This document shows positions 33,985-43,600 of a stretch of DNA of 45,180 bases, one piece after another. Source of the stretch: CAZFDT01 sp964518335 (GTDB lineage Bacteria > Planctomycetota > Phycisphaerae > Phycisphaerales > Phycisphaeraceae). Each line of letters opens with the position of its first letter. Positions within the stretch are counted from its first letter, which is position 1. Location: positions 1 through 45,180 of the forward strand of contig CAZFDT010000041.1 in assembly GCA_964518335.1 (NCBI GenBank). The letters run 5' to 3'. The notes beneath the pieces are model-generated. The model made no database searches. It had not been told where the DNA came from and was given only the letters and a program-made list of their open reading frames with translations. The position numbers and the translations under genes are program-made.

Positions 33985-34686
33985 TCACGGGGCCGCCGCG
34001 TTCGCGCTCGTACCGCGAACCAGGAGCGCACTGGACCACACCTTGGAATCGTCCCGGGCCAGCCCGTTGCGATAGGTGGAGATCAGCGACCAGCGGTCGC
34101 CGCCGACGCGGTTGGGGTGCGAGCCGTGGATGAGCAGGTCGTGGAAGAAGATGGCGTCGCCTCGGTGGGCCGCGGCGGTGACGATGGGCGTGTCGGGCAG
34201 GTCCTCGTCGCGGATGCGGTTGACGAACGTGTCGCCGCTGATGCGCTGACGCGGGAACACGCGCGTGTGCGAGCCGGGGATGACCGTCAGGCAGCCGTTG
34301 TCGGCGGTGGCGTCGTCCAAGGCAATCCAGATCGAAATCTTGGGCGACCCTTCCCAGTAGAACCAGTCCTGATGCCACGGCGAGCCGAAGCTCGTCTTGC
34401 CGTCCTTGAACACCGCCTTGGCGGACAGGTACTCGATGTCCGGCCCGATGAGCTGTTCGAGAACGCGGACCACGCAATCGTCGCTCATCGCGGTCATCAC
34501 CGGCTCGGGCAGCGTGCGGTCCTGCCACACGCGCACGCCGCTGGGATGGTTGAACCGCTCGGCGTCGAGCGCCGCTCGCAGCGCCTGCTTCCACTGCAGC
34601 ATCGCCTGCGCGGGATAGAGGCCGCGCACGATGACGTAGCCGTCGCGGTCGTAGGTCTGCTTGAGGTCGGTCGCGGTCTGCATCAT
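33985..34686 (-). CDS. Phytanoyl-CoA dioxygenase (PhyH)-family protein
   Basis: A 233-aa Fe(II)/2-oxoglutarate-dependent oxygenase. The iron-binding triad appears as His-Gln-Asp in Pro-Trp-His-Gln-Asp-Trp near residue 117 and the distal His in Ile-His-Gly-Ser-His-Pro near 188. An Arg follows in the position that binds 2-oxoglutarate (Trp-Ser-Leu-Ile-Ser-Thr-Tyr-Arg). Members hydroxylate many small molecules. Paired ATG codons at 34686 and 34683 are the likely start, without a clear ribosome site; an ATG at 34716 would add ten residues. Divergent from an AraC regulator, which probably controls this pair. Confidence 0.88.
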   Translation of the reverse strand: MMQTATDLKQTYDRDGYVIVRGLYPAQAMLQWKQALRAALDAERFNHPSGVRVWQDRTLPEPVMTAMSDDCVVRVLEQLIGPDIEYLSAKAVFKDGKTSFGSPWHQDWFYWEGSPKISIWIALDDATADNGCLTVIPGSHTRVFPRQRISGDTFVNRIRDEDLPDTPIVTAAAHRGDAIFFHDLLIHGSHPNRVGGDRWSLISTYRNGLARDDSKVWSSALLVRGTSANAAAP

Positions 34687-34719
34687 GGCGTGGTTCCGTT
34701 GGCTCGTGGGTGACATGGG

Positions 34720-34725
34720 TATAAT
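34720..34725 (+). promoter_or_regulatory. Consensus -10 box TATAAT for the AraC regulator
   Basis: A perfect TATAAT lies 11 bases before the ATG at 34737; TTGGCT at 34699-34704 (15-base spacer) is a possible -35. No Shine-Dalgarno sequence is present, so the mRNA leader is very short or absent. The same DNA is the upstream region of the divergent dioxygenase gene. Confidence 0.6.
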
Positions 34726-34736
34726 GCCCGCTTGAA

Positions 34737-35597
34737 ATGGCTGTGTCGTTAGCGAATCTTCATCGTGATGTCGCAAAAACGATCACGCCGGACGCCGACC
34801 TGTTCACCCGGCCGACGGTGGGGCCGCCCGCGGCGCAGCGGGTGCAGCTCTGCGGCCTGCTGCGCCGCGACAAGGCAGGCTACAGCAGCAAGGCCAGCAG
34901 TCTTCCCGGACACACGATCCAGCTCACACTCACCGGCGAGGCCATGCACGACGTCGGCGGACGACGCTATGTCATCAAGCCGCGGCGGCTCATCTGGTAT
35001 CACGAGGATGAGTTTGTGCGCATCGGGATCGTGTCGGCGCCGTGGACGTTCCTGACGCTCAACTTCCTCGCGCCGGCGCTGTCGCCGCCGCCGTTCGAGC
35101 AGCGTGTGCGCGACGTGTCGCGGCGGGTGGAACGATTGTTCCTGGGCCTGCTGCGCGCGTGGCGCGACGAGTCGCCGTCGCCGGCGGTGCGCGAGCTGTT
35201 GGTCCACGCGCGGCTGAGCGATCTGCTGGCGGCGCTGGCGCCCGCGGGCGGGCAGGGCTGCACCATGGACCCTGCCGCCGAGTTGTGGTGGCGGCTCGAG
35301 TCGCAGTTGCGCCGCGACCTGTCCCAGCCGATGTCGCTGGGGGCCATGTCGCGGCTTGTCGGCCGCAGCCACGCCACCATTGCCCGCTCGTGCCTGGCCG
35401 CCGTCGGCGCGCCTCCCGCCCGTCGCATGAAACAGGTCCGCCTGAGCCTGGCCCGCGGGCTGGTGCAGCGCTCCGAGCTGCTCTTCAAGGAAGTCGCAGC
35501 GCGCGTCGGCTACGGACGGGTCCACGAGTTCAGCCGCGACTATCGCCGCCACTTCGGTGTGACACCCACGGCCGATCGCGCCCGATCCGGGCCTTGA
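34737..35597 (+). CDS. AraC-family transcriptional regulator
   Basis: A 286-aa regulator with an N-terminal sensory barrel (about residues 25-140; Gly-His-Thr-Ile-Gln-Leu-Thr-Leu and Ile-Lys-Pro-Arg-Arg-Leu-Ile-Trp are typical strands) and a C-terminal AraC DNA-binding domain from about 185. The second helix-turn-helix ends Val-Ala-Ala-Arg-Val-Gly-Tyr and Phe-Ser-Arg-Asp-Tyr-Arg-Arg-His-Phe-Gly. It is divergent from the PhyH and URO-D genes, so it is the likely activator of that pair. It shares only fold-level similarity with the regulator at 2949-3851. Confidence 0.9.
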   Translation: MAVSLANLHRDVAKTITPDADLFTRPTVGPPAAQRVQLCGLLRRDKAGYSSKASSLPGHTIQLTLTGEAMHDVGGRRYVIKPRRLIWYHEDEFVRIGIVSAPWTFLTLNFLAPALSPPPFEQRVRDVSRRVERLFLGLLRAWRDESPSPAVRELLVHARLSDLLAALAPAGGQGCTMDPAAELWWRLESQLRRDLSQPMSLGAMSRLVGRSHATIARSCLAAVGAPPARRMKQVRLSLARGLVQRSELLFKEVAARVGYGRVHEFSRDYRRHFGVTPTADRARSGP

Positions 35598-35616
35598 TCG
35601 CGCCGCGGCCTGACGG

Positions 35617-37413
35617 TCAGCGGGCGTTGATCTTGACGACGACCAGCGTGGTGTCGTCGAAGCTGCGGTTGAGCCCGGTGTGCTTGCGCATGTGCCAGAG
35701 GAGGTGGTTGATGGTGTCGTACGCGGTCTTGTCGGCGCACTGGCGTATGGCGGCCTCGATGCGCGCGCGGCCGAAGCGCTGGCCGGTGAAGTTCATCGCG
35801 TCGGTCAGGCCGTCGGTGTAAAACACGATCAGATCGCCCGGCTCCAGGTGGACGATGGCCTTGAGGTAGCTCTGTTGCTCGTCGATGCCGACGATCATGC
35901 CGCCGGTGTCGAGTTTCTGAAACTCGCCGCGGCGCAGCAGCAGGGGCGGCTCGTGCCCGGCATTGCAGTAGGTCAGGCGGAGGTTCTTCGGATTCAGGAC
36001 GCCGTAGAACAGCGTGGCAAACTCGTTGTCGAGCGTGTCGCGCGTGAGTTGCACGTTGACGCGGCTGATGATCTCGTCCAGGTCGTACACGTCCTGGGCG
36101 AAGGCGCGCAGCGACGCCCGCACGCTGGCCATGAGCAGGCTGGCGGCGATGCCCTTGCCCACGACGTCGCCCACCGCCACGCCCACGTTCCCGTCCAGGT
36201 CGATGAAGTCGTAGAAGTCGCCGCCCAGGTCGAAGCTGGGCACGTAACGCGCGGCGATGTCTAGCGGCGGCGCCGCGGGCGCCGACCGGGGCAGCATCCG
36301 CCTCTGCACGTCGCCGGCCAGCTTGAGCTGACGCATCACCGCCTGGTTCTCAGCGCGCTCGGCGTCCAGGCGCGCATGCTCGATCGCCGTCGCCACGAGC
36401 TGCGACATCGCCCGCAGCAGGTTCATCTCGAACTGCGTGAACGGCCTCACCTCGCTGGTGAAGAGCTGGATCACGCCGATGGCCTTGCCCTGGTAGATGA
36501 TCCCGGCGCAGAGCATGCTCGCCAGGCCCTCGCGCTCGGCGTCCTCGCGGTACAGCACGCGCGGATCGGTGACCATGTCCTCGACGTACACCACCTCGCC
36601 GGCCACCGCCGCCTTGAAGATCGGGCTCTTCTCCAGCACGATCGCCCCCTTGGCCAGGTATTCCGACGACAGCTCGAACGTGGACCGCGGCGTCATCTCC
36701 CGCGTCTCGGGGTTGAGCAGCCGGATCGCCGCGGCGGTGCATTTCATCACCTGGGCGCAGGATCGCGCGGCCGTGTCCATCACCTGCTGCAGGTCGCGCT
36801 GCGCCGAGAGCATCGTGCTCACCTGCTGCAGCGCCGAGAGCTCCTCGAGGCGCTGGCGCAGGTGGTATTCCTGGTAGCACAGCCGGGCAATGGCGTTGGC
36901 CAAGAGGTAGAGGAACTGGATCGACGCGGCGCGTCCGGGGGCGAACTCGCGCTCGGCGGCGGCGATCAACGCGGCGGCCTGGTCGTCGGGCAACTGCAGC
37001 GTCGCCGCCAGACCCTTCAACGCCGCCCTCGCCTCGTCCAACGCCACCAGCGGCGCGTCGTCGTCGCTCTCGATGGCGATCGACCCCAGCGACTGGCCCT
37101 CGACCTTGATCGGCGCCACCAGCGGGCCTTCGTCCGGCGCGTCGGCCAGCAACTGATCGAGCACCTCGTCCGACGCGGCACGCTGCTGCGACCGCGTCAC
37201 GCTCGTGAGGCGCTTGCCCTCGGCGTCGCGGATCACCGTCGCCAACCGCGTCACCGCCGTGAACCCGTCCTGCACCTCCTGCAGCGTGGTCACGTCGAGG
37301 AAGTCGGTCAGCGACAGCTTCGGCGCGCTGGGGCTGTCGCCCGCGGGCGCGGCACGGGTGCGGCGGCGTCGGCCGCGAGGCTTCGAGGGCGCCTGCGGCG
37401 ACGGATTGGCCAT
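35617..37413 (-). CDS. PocR-GAF-SpoIIE serine/threonine phosphatase
   Basis: A 598-aa signalling phosphatase. Residues of about 40-170 begin with Phe-Leu-Asp-Val-Thr-Thr-Leu-Gln-Glu-Val-Gln-Asp, the signature start of the PocR ligand-binding domain, but the domain looks short. A GAF domain follows at about 195-345, a linker helix, then the SpoIIE/PP2C catalytic domain from about 385 with Gly-Gly-Asp-Phe-Tyr-Asp, Val-Val-Gly-Lys-Gly and Tyr-Thr-Asp-Gly-Leu-Thr-Asp as metal sites. Such phosphatases dephosphorylate STAS anti-sigma antagonists like the one at 1293-1655. The ATG at 37413 is used; a GTG at 37431 is possible. It follows the next gene by 30 bases, probably one transcript. Confidence 0.88.
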   Translation of the reverse strand: MANPSPQAPSKPRGRRRRTRAAPAGDSPSAPKLSLTDFLDVTTLQEVQDGFTAVTRLATVIRDAEGKRLTSVTRSQQRAASDEVLDQLLADAPDEGPLVAPIKVEGQSLGSIAIESDDDAPLVALDEARAALKGLAATLQLPDDQAAALIAAAEREFAPGRAASIQFLYLLANAIARLCYQEYHLRQRLEELSALQQVSTMLSAQRDLQQVMDTAARSCAQVMKCTAAAIRLLNPETREMTPRSTFELSSEYLAKGAIVLEKSPIFKAAVAGEVVYVEDMVTDPRVLYREDAEREGLASMLCAGIIYQGKAIGVIQLFTSEVRPFTQFEMNLLRAMSQLVATAIEHARLDAERAENQAVMRQLKLAGDVQRRMLPRSAPAAPPLDIAARYVPSFDLGGDFYDFIDLDGNVGVAVGDVVGKGIAASLLMASVRASLRAFAQDVYDLDEIISRVNVQLTRDTLDNEFATLFYGVLNPKNLRLTYCNAGHEPPLLLRRGEFQKLDTGGMIVGIDEQQSYLKAIVHLEPGDLIVFYTDGLTDAMNFTGQRFGRARIEAAIRQCADKTAYDTINHLLWHMRKHTGLNRSFDDTTLVVVKINAR

Positions 37414-37443
37414 GGCAGGGATCTGACTCACGGAGCGGTTATC

Positions 37444-39228
37444 TCACTTGCCCTGCCCCGCGTTGGCGGGCTTTTCACTGAGCCAGATGCGACGCAGCAA
37501 CGGCAGGAGCGGGTCTTGCGGGCTGCGCGTCTCGGCGATGGTCAGGCCGTAACGGGTGATCTGCGTCGAGTTGGTCTGGTAGCCCAGGTACGCCAGCGCC
37601 AGGGCCGTCTCCCCGCGCGGCGCGTCGCGCAGTTCCTGCATGATCTGGCCGTGAATGTAGTCCAGCCGCTTCTTCGGCGGCAGCAGCCGCGCGTCGTAGC
37701 GCACCCCGATCAACTCCGGGTGCTGCTCGAACAGACGGCGCAGCGTGTACGCGCCGCTCTTGATCATGCCCGCCCCGAGTTGGGCGTGCGCCTGGCCGGC
37801 CATCGCCAGCGGCGTCTGCGGCGCGTCGGCGAGCACCTGCCGGTACTTGCTCTCGGCGTCGAAGAAATGACCCGCCGCCAGGTCCGTCTCCGCGTCGCGC
37901 AGCAGCCGGTTGATCCGGTCCTCGCGCTCGCCCGCCAGCGTCACCAGCCGCGGCAGGTCCTGCGCCCCTTCGATGGTGTCGAGCAGTCCGCCCAGCGAGC
38001 CCGGCCGCGTCGGGTCGGACGCAGGGGCCTCATCGGGCTGCTGCTCTTGCCCCGGCTGCGCCATGGGGTCGGGCTGCGTCGCCGGACCGGGGCCCGGGGT
38101 CGGGGTCCCCTGCGGCTGCTCGCGCCCGGCCTGCTCGGCCAGCGCCGCCGCCGCCGCCTCCACCGCACGCCGACGCGCCTGCTCGGCCTTCTCCAACTCC
38201 TCGATCGACGGCGCCTCCAACTGCTCCGGCTCCTTCGTCGCATCCTGCGTCACCGCCTTGGGCAACTGCGCATCCCCTCGCATCGCTCGCAGCACGTCCA
38301 GGTACACGTCGTCGCCGGGGTTGGCATTGCGCGAACCCAACTGCCGGAACATCGCACGCTCGATGTCTCCCACCTGCTGATCGAATGTCCGCGCGTCGGC
38401 GCCCATGCGGGATGCCGTGAGCTGCTGCCCCAGGGTCAGCCCGGGATCGACCATCGTCCCCAACTGCTGACCCTCGAGTTGCTGGTTCAGCGGCTCGGTG
38501 GACGTGGGCTTGAGCGGCTGGGCCTCGTCGGGCGTCTCCGGCTTGACCTCCACTTGCAGGCGGTACTGCTCGCGCTGCGACAGATCGGTCAGCTCGTCCA
38601 CGTCGCGCAAGAGGCGCGGACGCTCGACCTCGCGCACCCCCAGCAGCGCCGTGGTGCTGATCTCCAGCAGTCGGCCGTCGGGCGCTTCGCGCACGGCGAC
38701 GGCGGTGGTGTCGGGAATGGTGATGCGAGCCGTGCCCGAGGCGATCTGGGCGGCGCTGTAGGTTCCGCCGGTGGGCCCGATCATGCGGTTGGGCACGATC
38801 AGCTCGGTGGTGCTGTAGTACGTGGCCGCGCCGGTGGAGCGGGGCACGACGACGCCGCTGGGATCGACGCCGTAGTTGCCTCCGCCGCTGGCGACGTAAG
38901 GCAGGCTCGATCCGAGACTTCGCGCGTTGAAGCGGAACAGGTCGTCGCTGGCCACGCCGCCGCGGAACTCGGTCGGCGCCGAGTACCCGACATCGCCGCG
39001 GAACTCGCGCCCATCGGGCACGTTGCCGGTGATGACGGCGTTGCGCACGGCGTAGTCGATCACCTGCCCCGGCCGGTTGACCCCGCCGCTGCCCACCTGC
39101 GGGTTGGCGTCCAGCGCCCGGCCGGACTCGCGCGACTGGACCTGGCCCAGCGCCGGGCAGGCGATCGCCGCCGCCGCCATCCACGCCCACGTGATCCGCC
39201 ACCCGTTGCCTTTGCTGTGCCTGCGCAT
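37444..39228 (-). CDS. Exported protein with Pro/Gln-rich linker and TPR-like C-terminus
   Basis: A 594-aa protein of unknown function. The ATG at 39228 has GGGAG seven bases upstream. It opens with a signal peptide (basic start, hydrophobic Ala/Trp core, cleavage near Ala-Leu-Gly-Gln). Residues of about 30-200 are Gly/Ser-rich; a coiled region of Glu/Ala/Arg repeats lies near 360-385. A linker rich in Pro, Gly, Gln and Thr spans about 385-430, and the C-terminus (about 450-590) reads as tetratricopeptide helices (Ala-Glu-Ser-Lys-Tyr-Arg-Gln-Val-Leu and similar). Likely periplasmic, protein-binding. An AT-rich patch near 39295-39312 may hold its promoter. Confidence 0.75.
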   Translation of the reverse strand: MRRHSKGNGWRITWAWMAAAAIACPALGQVQSRESGRALDANPQVGSGGVNRPGQVIDYAVRNAVITGNVPDGREFRGDVGYSAPTEFRGGVASDDLFRFNARSLGSSLPYVASGGGNYGVDPSGVVVPRSTGAATYYSTTELIVPNRMIGPTGGTYSAAQIASGTARITIPDTTAVAVREAPDGRLLEISTTALLGVREVERPRLLRDVDELTDLSQREQYRLQVEVKPETPDEAQPLKPTSTEPLNQQLEGQQLGTMVDPGLTLGQQLTASRMGADARTFDQQVGDIERAMFRQLGSRNANPGDDVYLDVLRAMRGDAQLPKAVTQDATKEPEQLEAPSIEELEKAEQARRRAVEAAAAALAEQAGREQPQGTPTPGPGPATQPDPMAQPGQEQQPDEAPASDPTRPGSLGGLLDTIEGAQDLPRLVTLAGEREDRINRLLRDAETDLAAGHFFDAESKYRQVLADAPQTPLAMAGQAHAQLGAGMIKSGAYTLRRLFEQHPELIGVRYDARLLPPKKRLDYIHGQIMQELRDAPRGETALALAYLGYQTNSTQITRYGLTIAETRSPQDPLLPLLRRIWLSEKPANAGQGK

Positions 39229-39371
39229 GGTCATGCTCCCACGGTCTGTTGCGGCCGGCCCCATCCACGACATCGGGCAGGCCCGCCCCTTCCTTAGATT
39301 ATCTTACGCCAGAAGTGGTTCCCGGACGAGGGGGTCACACCCCCCCAAAAGCACTCCCCAACCCACCAACT

Positions 39372-39422
39372 CAACTTGCTCCTCTGCACATGATCAAGTT
39401 GCACATCCCGAGCAGCAAGTTG
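39372..39422. repeat. Imperfect 13-bp inverted repeat with 25-base loop
   Basis: CAACTTGCTCCTC (39372-39384) and GAGCAGCAAGTTG (39410-39422) pair with one mismatch. The loop contains a second CAAGTTG. It lies in the 610-base gene-free stretch 39229-39838 and might be a regulatory or RNA structure; a Pro-coding C-rich tract (39447-39472) follows. Confidence 0.5.
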
Positions 39423-39564
39423 ACTTGCCGCCCCCGTCACGAGCGACCCCCCCCCCCGCCCCCGCCCCCCGGAAGGCGCACGAAACCGAACGCATGTCGA
39501 ACATTCTACCCGCGGACAGCAGGGGGTGCGGCTGAAAGCAGCGGGCAAAGACAATCTTCAGGCC

Positions 39565-39641
39565 GTCATGCCCGCGGAGGCGGGCATCCAGGGGGAGGCC
39601 CCATGTCGCCGTCACTGGATTCCCGCCTCCGCGGGAATGAC
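39565..39641. repeat. Long inverted repeat of the ATTCCCGC/GCGGGAAT family
   Basis: A 27-base arm (39565-39591, GTCATGCCCGCGGAGGCGGG then CATCCAG) and its near reverse complement (39615-39641, two mismatches) flank a 23-base loop. Each arm is itself palindromic. Same family as 15359-15385. No gene occupies 39229-39838 apart from these structures and the C-rich tract. Confidence 0.8.
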
Positions 39642-39824
39642 GCGCACGCGATGGACCGCAAGGGTGGCATGATCGCCCCGATAATTCAGCCACACTCGAC
39701 AGCAGGGGGCGCATCCCCTCCCGATGGATTCGGGGCAGGTCATGCCCGCATCAGCCGCGATGGGGGGCAAACGTGGGCAGGCGAGGCGAGCGGGAGCGTC
39801 GCTTTTGTCGGCGGAGTGTTGGAG

Positions 39825-39830
39825 TAAGAT
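39825..39830 (+). promoter_or_regulatory. -10 box TAAGAT for ispD
   Basis: TAAGAT ends eight bases before the ATG at 39839. There is no ribosome site between them, which again fits a leaderless transcript. Confidence 0.45.
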
Positions 39831-39838
39831 GCGCGGCG

Positions 39839-40672
39839 ATGAAGGTGGCGCTGATTTTACCTGCGGCGGGGGTGGGCAAGCGGTTTGGCGCGGCGGAGGG
39901 GGGACGTGCGTCCAAGGTCGAGGTGGACCTGGACGGGCGGGCGGTCTTTCTGCGGGCGATCGAGGCGTTCAAGGGGGTGCAGCAGGTCGGGCAGATCATT
40001 CTGGCGGTGAACCCGGAAAGTCTGGCGTCGTTCAAGTTCAAGTGGGGGGACGCGTGTGCGCTGGCGGGGGTGACGATCGTGGCGGGGGGGACGCGCGAGC
40101 GGTGGGAGACGGTGCTCAAGGCGCTGGGGCACGTGGCGGAGGACGTGACGCATGTGGCGATCCACGACGCGGCGCGGCCGCTGGTCAGCCGGGCGCTGAT
40201 CGAGCGGGTGCTGGAGACGGCGGGGCGGTTCGACGCGGTGGTGCCTGGGATGGCGGTGAGCCACACGCTCAAGCGCGTGGTGGAGATGGAGGAGGACCAG
40301 GACCGGAGCGTCGATCCGCTGGCGGGGATCCTGGGCGAGGCGTCGCGGCCACGGGTGCAAGTGCAGCGGGTGGTGGAGACGGTGGATCGCGCGGGGGTGG
40401 TGGAGATTCAGACGCCGCAGGTGTTTGCCCTGTCGCTGTTGCGGCGTGCGTACTCGCGGATCGAGGCCCAGGGCGGCACCGGCGCGACGGACGACGCCAT
40501 GCTCGTGGAGGCGTTGGGCGAGCCGGTGCGGGTGGTGGAGGGGGAGCTGACGAATCTGAAGATCACGCGGCCGGCGGACCTGGAGCTGGCGGCGGCGATC
40601 GTGGCGCATCGCAAGCCGCGGGAAGCGGCGGCGACGGCGAAGAAGCGCCTGTTCGGCGACGACGACGAGTGA
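39839..40672 (+). CDS. ispD: 2-C-methyl-D-erythritol 4-phosphate cytidylyltransferase
   Basis: A 277-aa IspD, the third enzyme of the MEP isoprenoid pathway, coupling CTP to methylerythritol phosphate. The N-terminal nucleotide loop Pro-Ala-Ala-Gly-Val-Gly-Lys-Arg-Phe-Gly and the second motif Ala-Ile-His-Asp-Ala-Ala-Arg-Pro are intact; Ile-Gln-Thr-Pro-Gln-Val-Phe and Thr-Asp-Asp-Ala-Met near the end are also diagnostic. It is about 45 residues longer than E. coli IspD, with an insertion near residue 155 rich in acidic residues and a Lys/Arg tail ending in an acidic cluster. No ispF is adjacent. Start chosen to fit the family N-terminus. Confidence 0.93.
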   Translation: MKVALILPAAGVGKRFGAAEGGRASKVEVDLDGRAVFLRAIEAFKGVQQVGQIILAVNPESLASFKFKWGDACALAGVTIVAGGTRERWETVLKALGHVAEDVTHVAIHDAARPLVSRALIERVLETAGRFDAVVPGMAVSHTLKRVVEMEEDQDRSVDPLAGILGEASRPRVQVQRVVETVDRAGVVEIQTPQVFALSLLRRAYSRIEAQGGTGATDDAMLVEALGEPVRVVEGELTNLKITRPADLELAAAIVAHRKPREAAATAKKRLFGDDDE

Positions 40673-40679
40673 AGCGGCG

Positions 40680-43600
40680 CTAGGCGTGTCGGGGCAGGTC
40701 GCGGTACTCGCCCAGGCGCAGCTTGAGCTTGATCTCCTCGATGAGGCAGAAGAGGACCGGGACGGTGAACATGGTGAGGAGGGCCAGGCTCATGCCGCCG
40801 ACGCTGGGGATGGCCATGGGGACCATGATGTCGGCGCCGCGGCCGGTGGAGGTGAGCACGGGCAGGAGTGCGAGGATGGTGGTGGCGCTGGTCATGAGGC
40901 AGGGTCGAACGCGGCGGAGTCCTGCGGCGACGGTGGCGGCGCGAAGCTCGGGCACGGTGGTGGTGCGGCGCTGGTCGAAGCTCTGCTTGAGGTAGGTGGC
41001 CATGACGACGCCGTCGTCGGAGGCGATGCCGAAGAGGGCGAGGAACCCGACCCAGACGGCGACGCTGAGGTTGATCGCGTGGAGCTGGAAAAGCTGGCGC
41101 ATGTTGACGCCGAAGACGTCGAAGTTGGCGAACCAGTCCTGACCGTAGAAGTAGATCATGACGAACCCGCCGGCCCAGGCGACGGCGATGCCGATGAAGA
41201 CGATCGAGGTGGTGGCGACCGAGCGGAACTGAAAGTAGAGGATGAGGAAGATGATCAGCAGCGAGGCGGGGAGGACGACGCCAAGGGTGCGTGCGGCACG
41301 AAGTTGGTGCTCGTAATTGCCGGCGAATCGCCAGCTCACGCCCGTGGGCACCGTCAGCGCGCCCGAGGCGACCTTGGCGCGGAGGTAGTCCTGCACCTGC
41401 TCGACGACATCGACCTCGGCCAGACCGGGCTGCTGGGCAAAGGTGACGTAGGCGGTGAGGAAGGTGTCCTCGCTGCGGATCATCTGCGGGCCGCGGGTGT
41501 AGCGAATCTGGGCGAGTTCGCCCAGCGGAATCTGCGTGCCGTCGCTGGCGGGGACGAGGATGCGGCGCAGGGCCTCGGGATCGTCGCGCAGCTCGCGCGG
41601 GTAGCGGACGCGCACGGGGTAGCGCTGGCGGCCCTCGACGGTGGTGGTGATGGTCTCGCCGCCGACGGCGGCGCCGATGACGCGCTGCACGTCGGCGATG
41701 TTCAGTCCGTAGCGTGCGATGGCCTGGCGGTCGATGTGAATCTCGAAGTAGGGCTTGCCCACGACACGGTCGGCGTTGACGGTGGCGGGATTGACCGAGG
41801 GGACCTGGCGCACGAGGCGCTCGAGTTCGACGGCCATGCGGTCGAGCGTGTCCAGGTCAGGGGCGCGGAGCTTGATGCCCATGGCGGCGCGCATGCCGGT
41901 CTGGAGCATGACCAGTCGCGTCTCGATGGGCTGAAGCTTGGGGGCACTGGTGGTGCCGGGCAACTGCGCGGCGGCGACGATCTCGTTCCAGATGTCCTGC
42001 GGCGTGCGGATGTGGTCGCGCCATTGGCGGAAGGGTCTGCCGCCCCCGGAAGTGTCGCGGATCAGTTCGCCCAGCTCGTCGCGCACGAATTCGCCGCGCT
42101 GCCGGTCGTATTTGAAGTTGATGCGTCGCCCGGCGTCGTCGGTGATGTATTGCGGTTTGTAGTTGATGACGGTTTCGATCATCGAGATCGGCGCCGGGTC
42201 CAGGGCGCTTTCGGCGCGGCCGATCTTGCCGGTGACGCTCTCAACCTCGGGGACGGCGGCGATGGCCATGTCCTGATACGCCAGCACCTCCAGCGCTTCG
42301 CCGATCGAGGCGTGCGGCATCGTCGTGGGCATCCACAGGAACGAGCCTTCGTCCAGCGGCGGCATGAACTCGCGGCCGAGGCCGGGAAACTCGTGCGCCG
42401 CCCACACCCATGGCCCGCTGGTGCGGATCGTGCGCGGATCGATGCCCACGCGCTGTCCCGCCGCGGGGATGAATCCGAACACGCGGTCGAACCCCAGCCA
42501 CACGCAAGCCCCGAGCGTGACCAGCACGATGGGGAACGCCAGGAACAGCGCTTTGTGGTCGAGGAAGAATCGCAGCAGGGGGCCATAGACGAACTGGAAC
42601 GCGGCGAACAGACCCAGCAGGCCGCCGACGAGCACGGTGACGAAGATGGCGTTGCGGGCGAAGCCGCGCTCGGGTCCGAGCGGCTCCCAGACGGTGGTGA
42701 GAATCCAGCCGACGACGATCAGTGCGATGGCACTGGCGACCCATGTGGCGGCGCGGCGCATGCGTCCGGCCAGGCGCTGGGCGGCGTCGGCGCGGCGGGG
42801 ATACACGACGCGCATCAGCGCGGGCAGATCCTCCTCCAGCAGGTGATAGATCACAAAGGTCAACAGCAGCGCGCCCGCCAGCAGCGCCCAGCCCCAGCCG
42901 CGCGCGGCGGCGACGAGGATCGCCGCGACCGCCGCCACGCCCAGCCCGGACAGCCATGCCCGCCGCAGTCCCCGCGAAGCGACCCGGCCCGCCACCAGCA
43001 CGTGCACCACCGCGGGCACCACCAGCAGCGCCGTCAGCACCGACCCGATCAACGCAAACGTCTTCGTGTACGCCAGCGGCGCGAACATCTTGCCCTCCGC
43101 CCCCGTCATCGTGAACACCGGCAGAAAACTGATCACCGTTGTGGCGATGGCGGTCAGAATCGCCGAGCCCACCTCGCTCGTGGCGCGATACACCACCTGC
43201 AGGCGCGACGCGTCCGGGGCGGCCTCCTTCAGGTGCTTGAGCACGTTCTCCGTGATGATGATCCCCATATCGACGATCGTGCCGATGGCGATGGCGATGC
43301 CCGCCAGGGCCACCACGTTGCTGTCCACGCCGAAAAGCTTCATGAAGATGAAGCAGATGAGCACGGCCAGGGGCAGCATCGCGCTGATGACGATCGAGCT
43401 GCGCAGGTGCAGGACCATGGCGATGACGACGATGACGGTGACGAGGATCTGCTGGACGATCGCGTCGTTGAGCGTGCCGAGCGTTTCGTGGATGAGCCCC
43501 GTGCGGTCGTAGAAGGGCACGATGTGGAGCTGGCTGACGGTGATCCAGTCGGGGCGGTCGTCGGGGTGGGCGCGGACCCAGGCGAGCCAGGCCTCCTGGT

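Noticed and set aside
36376..39297. A 973-codon plus-strand open frame
   Set aside because: Arg/His/Leu-rich shadow of the phosphatase and TPR genes on the other strand.
39447..39472. C-rich homopolymer tract as a phase-variation switch
   Set aside because: It lies in non-coding DNA far from any promoter I can define, so there is no gene to switch; could also be an assembly-prone stretch.
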